Assembly: GCF_002811245.1 (NCBI RefSeq)
Contig: NZ_NIVQ01000002.1
Location: 62,001-126,000, forward strand
From: Vibrio salilacus
GTDB lineage: Bacteria; Pseudomonadota; Gammaproteobacteria; Enterobacterales; Vibrionaceae
DNA: 64,000 nucleotides
Direction: 5' to 3'
Position 1 is the stretch's first letter. Each line of letters opens with the position of its first letter. Below are positions 62,602-64,000 of the stretch, piece by piece. Made by a program: the position numbers and the translations under genes. The notes beneath the pieces are model-generated. The model had not been told where the DNA came from. It worked only from the letters and a program-made list of their open reading frames with translations, and made no database searches.

Positions 62602-64000
62602 TTATGCGGTGACAAAGTGATGAACCTTATCTCGCAGCTCACCAGAGGCTTGGCTCAACATTTCGCTCACTTCTCGAGCCTGCTTTGCCTGCAGCTCTAA
62701 ATCCTGTGTATCGCCACTTAAGCTATGGATACTTTGCTTCGTTTGCTGAGCAACCAAAGCCTGCTGCTCACTGCCCGTGGTGATCGAACGATTCACTTGT
62801 GCTACGTCTTCAAATGCTTGCCGAATATGATTTAAAACTTGTTCCGATTGATTAGAAAAATCGACACTTTCTAGTGCTTGTTGATTCGCAGACTGCATGG
62901 CATTCACCGCATTATCCGCGCCTTGTTGTAAACGCGACAAAACATCACTAATCGAGCGAGTCGCTTTTGCTGTGTTACCCGACAAATTACGCACTTCATC
63001 AGCGACAACCGCAAATCCTCGCCCGGCCTCGCCAGCACGTGCGGCTTCTATCGCGGCATTAAGCGCTAATAAGTTGGTTTGCTCAGCAATATTTTGTATC
63101 ACACCCAACACTTGGGTAATTTCTGTCGACTCTTGATGTAAGTGCCGAATAATTTGAGCAGAATGATCTATTGCACTGGCTAAGTTTTTTATCCGCATAC
63201 TGGCTTGTTGAACGGTATTTACACCTTGAAAACTAAGTTCATCAGCTTGTGTTACCACCGTTTGTGCATATTGGGTATGTTGACTTACCGCACTAATCGC
63301 TTGGCCCATTTCTTCCATAGCTTGGGTAACAGACTCGGTTTGTAAAGATTGGTTATTGGATTTTTCTTCTACGGTTTCGCTAACCAACAACATACGCTTG
63401 GCATTTTTTCTTAGTTCAACACTCTTATTCTCTATCTCAATAATCAAGTGACAAAAGTGATTTACCATCCTATTTAATGCTTGTGCCGTTTGAGCGATTT
63501 CATCTCGACCTTGTACAACGACTTGCGTGGTCAGATCAGAAGAGTTGGCTAATCGTTGTATGCCTGCACGTAACTGACGCAGTGGCCGTTGAATAGAACG
63601 CTGAATTAACCAACCGAGTAACACTAATAAGCTAATCCAAATCGCTCCACCAAACAGATAAAATTGGACCATGGTATGAGTAAGGCTAGCCGCCTCGGTC
63701 TGTACTTCCCCAGCCATACCAATCTGCTGTGCGACCAGTTGGTTTAACGTCTCACCCAGTGGAACAAGAGTATGATTAATCTCGTTATTAAAAGTCGATT
63801 CATTCAAGATTCGCACAGTAATTGCATCACTCCCTGCGCGAGATATCCATTGCTGATAGAGGTGAATGGCGCTCTCTAACTGTTGATCAGCCAATTGGTT
63901 GAGCGGATCAACAGCCTCTCCCCTTTGTTGTTGATAAGCTCTCCAGTGTTCTCCAACTTGAGCTAATAGGCTTTCAATCTTATCTATCGTTTCATTTTGG
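62602..64000 (-). CDS. Methyl-accepting chemotaxis protein (5' end beyond window)
   Basis: At least 466 residues; the frame is open to the right edge, so the start and first membrane segment are outside. Visible: part of a helical periplasmic domain, a membrane segment ([18 protein letters not shown]), HAMP, and the signalling domain with tip [20 protein letters not shown]. No CheR pentapeptide at the end ([15 protein letters not shown]). Ligand unknown; the nearby binding protein is a candidate partner. Confidence 0.92.
   Translation of the reverse strand, partial: QNETIDKIESLLAQVGEHWRAYQQQRGEAVDPLNQLADQQLESAIHLYQQWISRAGSDAITVRILNESTFNNEINHTLVPLGETLNQLVAQQIGMAGEVQTEAASLTHTMVQFYLFGGAIWISLLVLLGWLIQRSIQRPLRQLRAGIQRLANSSDLTTQVVVQGRDEIAQTAQALNRMVNHFCHLIIEIENKSVELRKNAKRMLLVSETVEEKSNNQSLQTESVTQAMEEMGQAISAVSQHTQYAQTVVTQADELSFQGVNTVQQASMRIKNLASAIDHSAQIIRHLHQESTEITQVLGVIQNIAEQTNLLALNAAIEAARAGEAGRGFAVVADEVRNLSGNTAKATRSISDVLSRLQQGADNAVNAMQSANQQALESVDFSNQSEQVLNHIRQAFEDVAQVNRSITTGSEQQALVAQQTKQSIHSLSGDTQDLELQAKQAREVSEMLSQASGELRDKVHHFVTA

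Overview
The window is chromosomal DNA of a marine gammaproteobacterium, almost certainly a Vibrio. Pointers are a 279-residue FadR with the vibrio-type insertion, a PilZ protein of the PlzB type beside mfd, a CsiV homologue, a secreted vibriolysin-type M4 protease next to a Vibrio-proteolyticus-type M28 aminopeptidase, and the order fadR-nhaB-dsbB-ftsK-lrp-ald. No rRNA, tRNA, CRISPR array or prophage was seen.

Layout. 0.2-5.1 kb: stationary-phase operon yeaG-yeaH-ycgB. 5.1-11.6 kb: envelope genes comEC-msbA-lpxK-ycaR-kdsB on the minus strand, with a DUF2062 membrane protein diverging from comEC. 11.7-14.8 kb: lolCDE lipoprotein-release exporter. 15-20.4 kb: plzB, mfd, csiV and a GNAT acetyltransferase. 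20.5-23.8 kb: iron region with a TonB-dependent hydroxamate-type siderophore receptor and an AraC regulator, each preceded by a Fur-box-like site. 24.2-30.2 kb: ndh, ycfP, thiK, lpoB, ycfL, a COG3014-type lipoprotein and hinT, the E. coli hinT-to-ndh neighbourhood without nagZ. 30.5-33.8 kb: a chemoreceptor and a stand-alone DUF1887 (Card1/Can2-like) CARF-nuclease. 33.8-42.4 kb: fadR, nhaB (behind a long leader with folding potential), dsbB, ftsK, lrp, ald. 42.5-46.8 kb: yfbV, ackA, pta. 46.9-53.6 kb: yqjG-type glutathionyl-hydroquinone reductase and oppABCDF. 54.6-58.6 kb: secreted M4 protease and M28 aminopeptidase. 58.7-64 kb: a VF530-type DNA-binding protein, a gabD-type dehydrogenase, a periplasmic binding protein, mobile-element debris and a chemoreceptor running off the right edge.

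Genes that work together: Msb/Lpx/Kds (LPS synthesis and flipping), LolCDE plus several lipoproteins, and LpoB/CsiV (peptidoglycan synthase control) form an envelope-building theme. The M4 protease, M28 aminopeptidase and Opp permease would make a digest-and-import route for proteins. AckA, Pta, Ald, Lrp and Ndh cover overflow and redox metabolism, with FNR-like sites before ndh and ackA.

Most of the window is ordinary conserved Vibrio backbone. The parts most worth a second look are the stand-alone CARF-nuclease (32.6 kb), the leader of nhaB with competing hairpins (35.1-35.3 kb), and two copies of the 5' end of a REP-associated tyrosine transposase (60.9 and 62.4 kb), one fused in frame to the gabD-type gene and the other next to an IS3-family remnant. 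All start choices, family calls and regulatory sites are read by eye from sequence; no database search was run.
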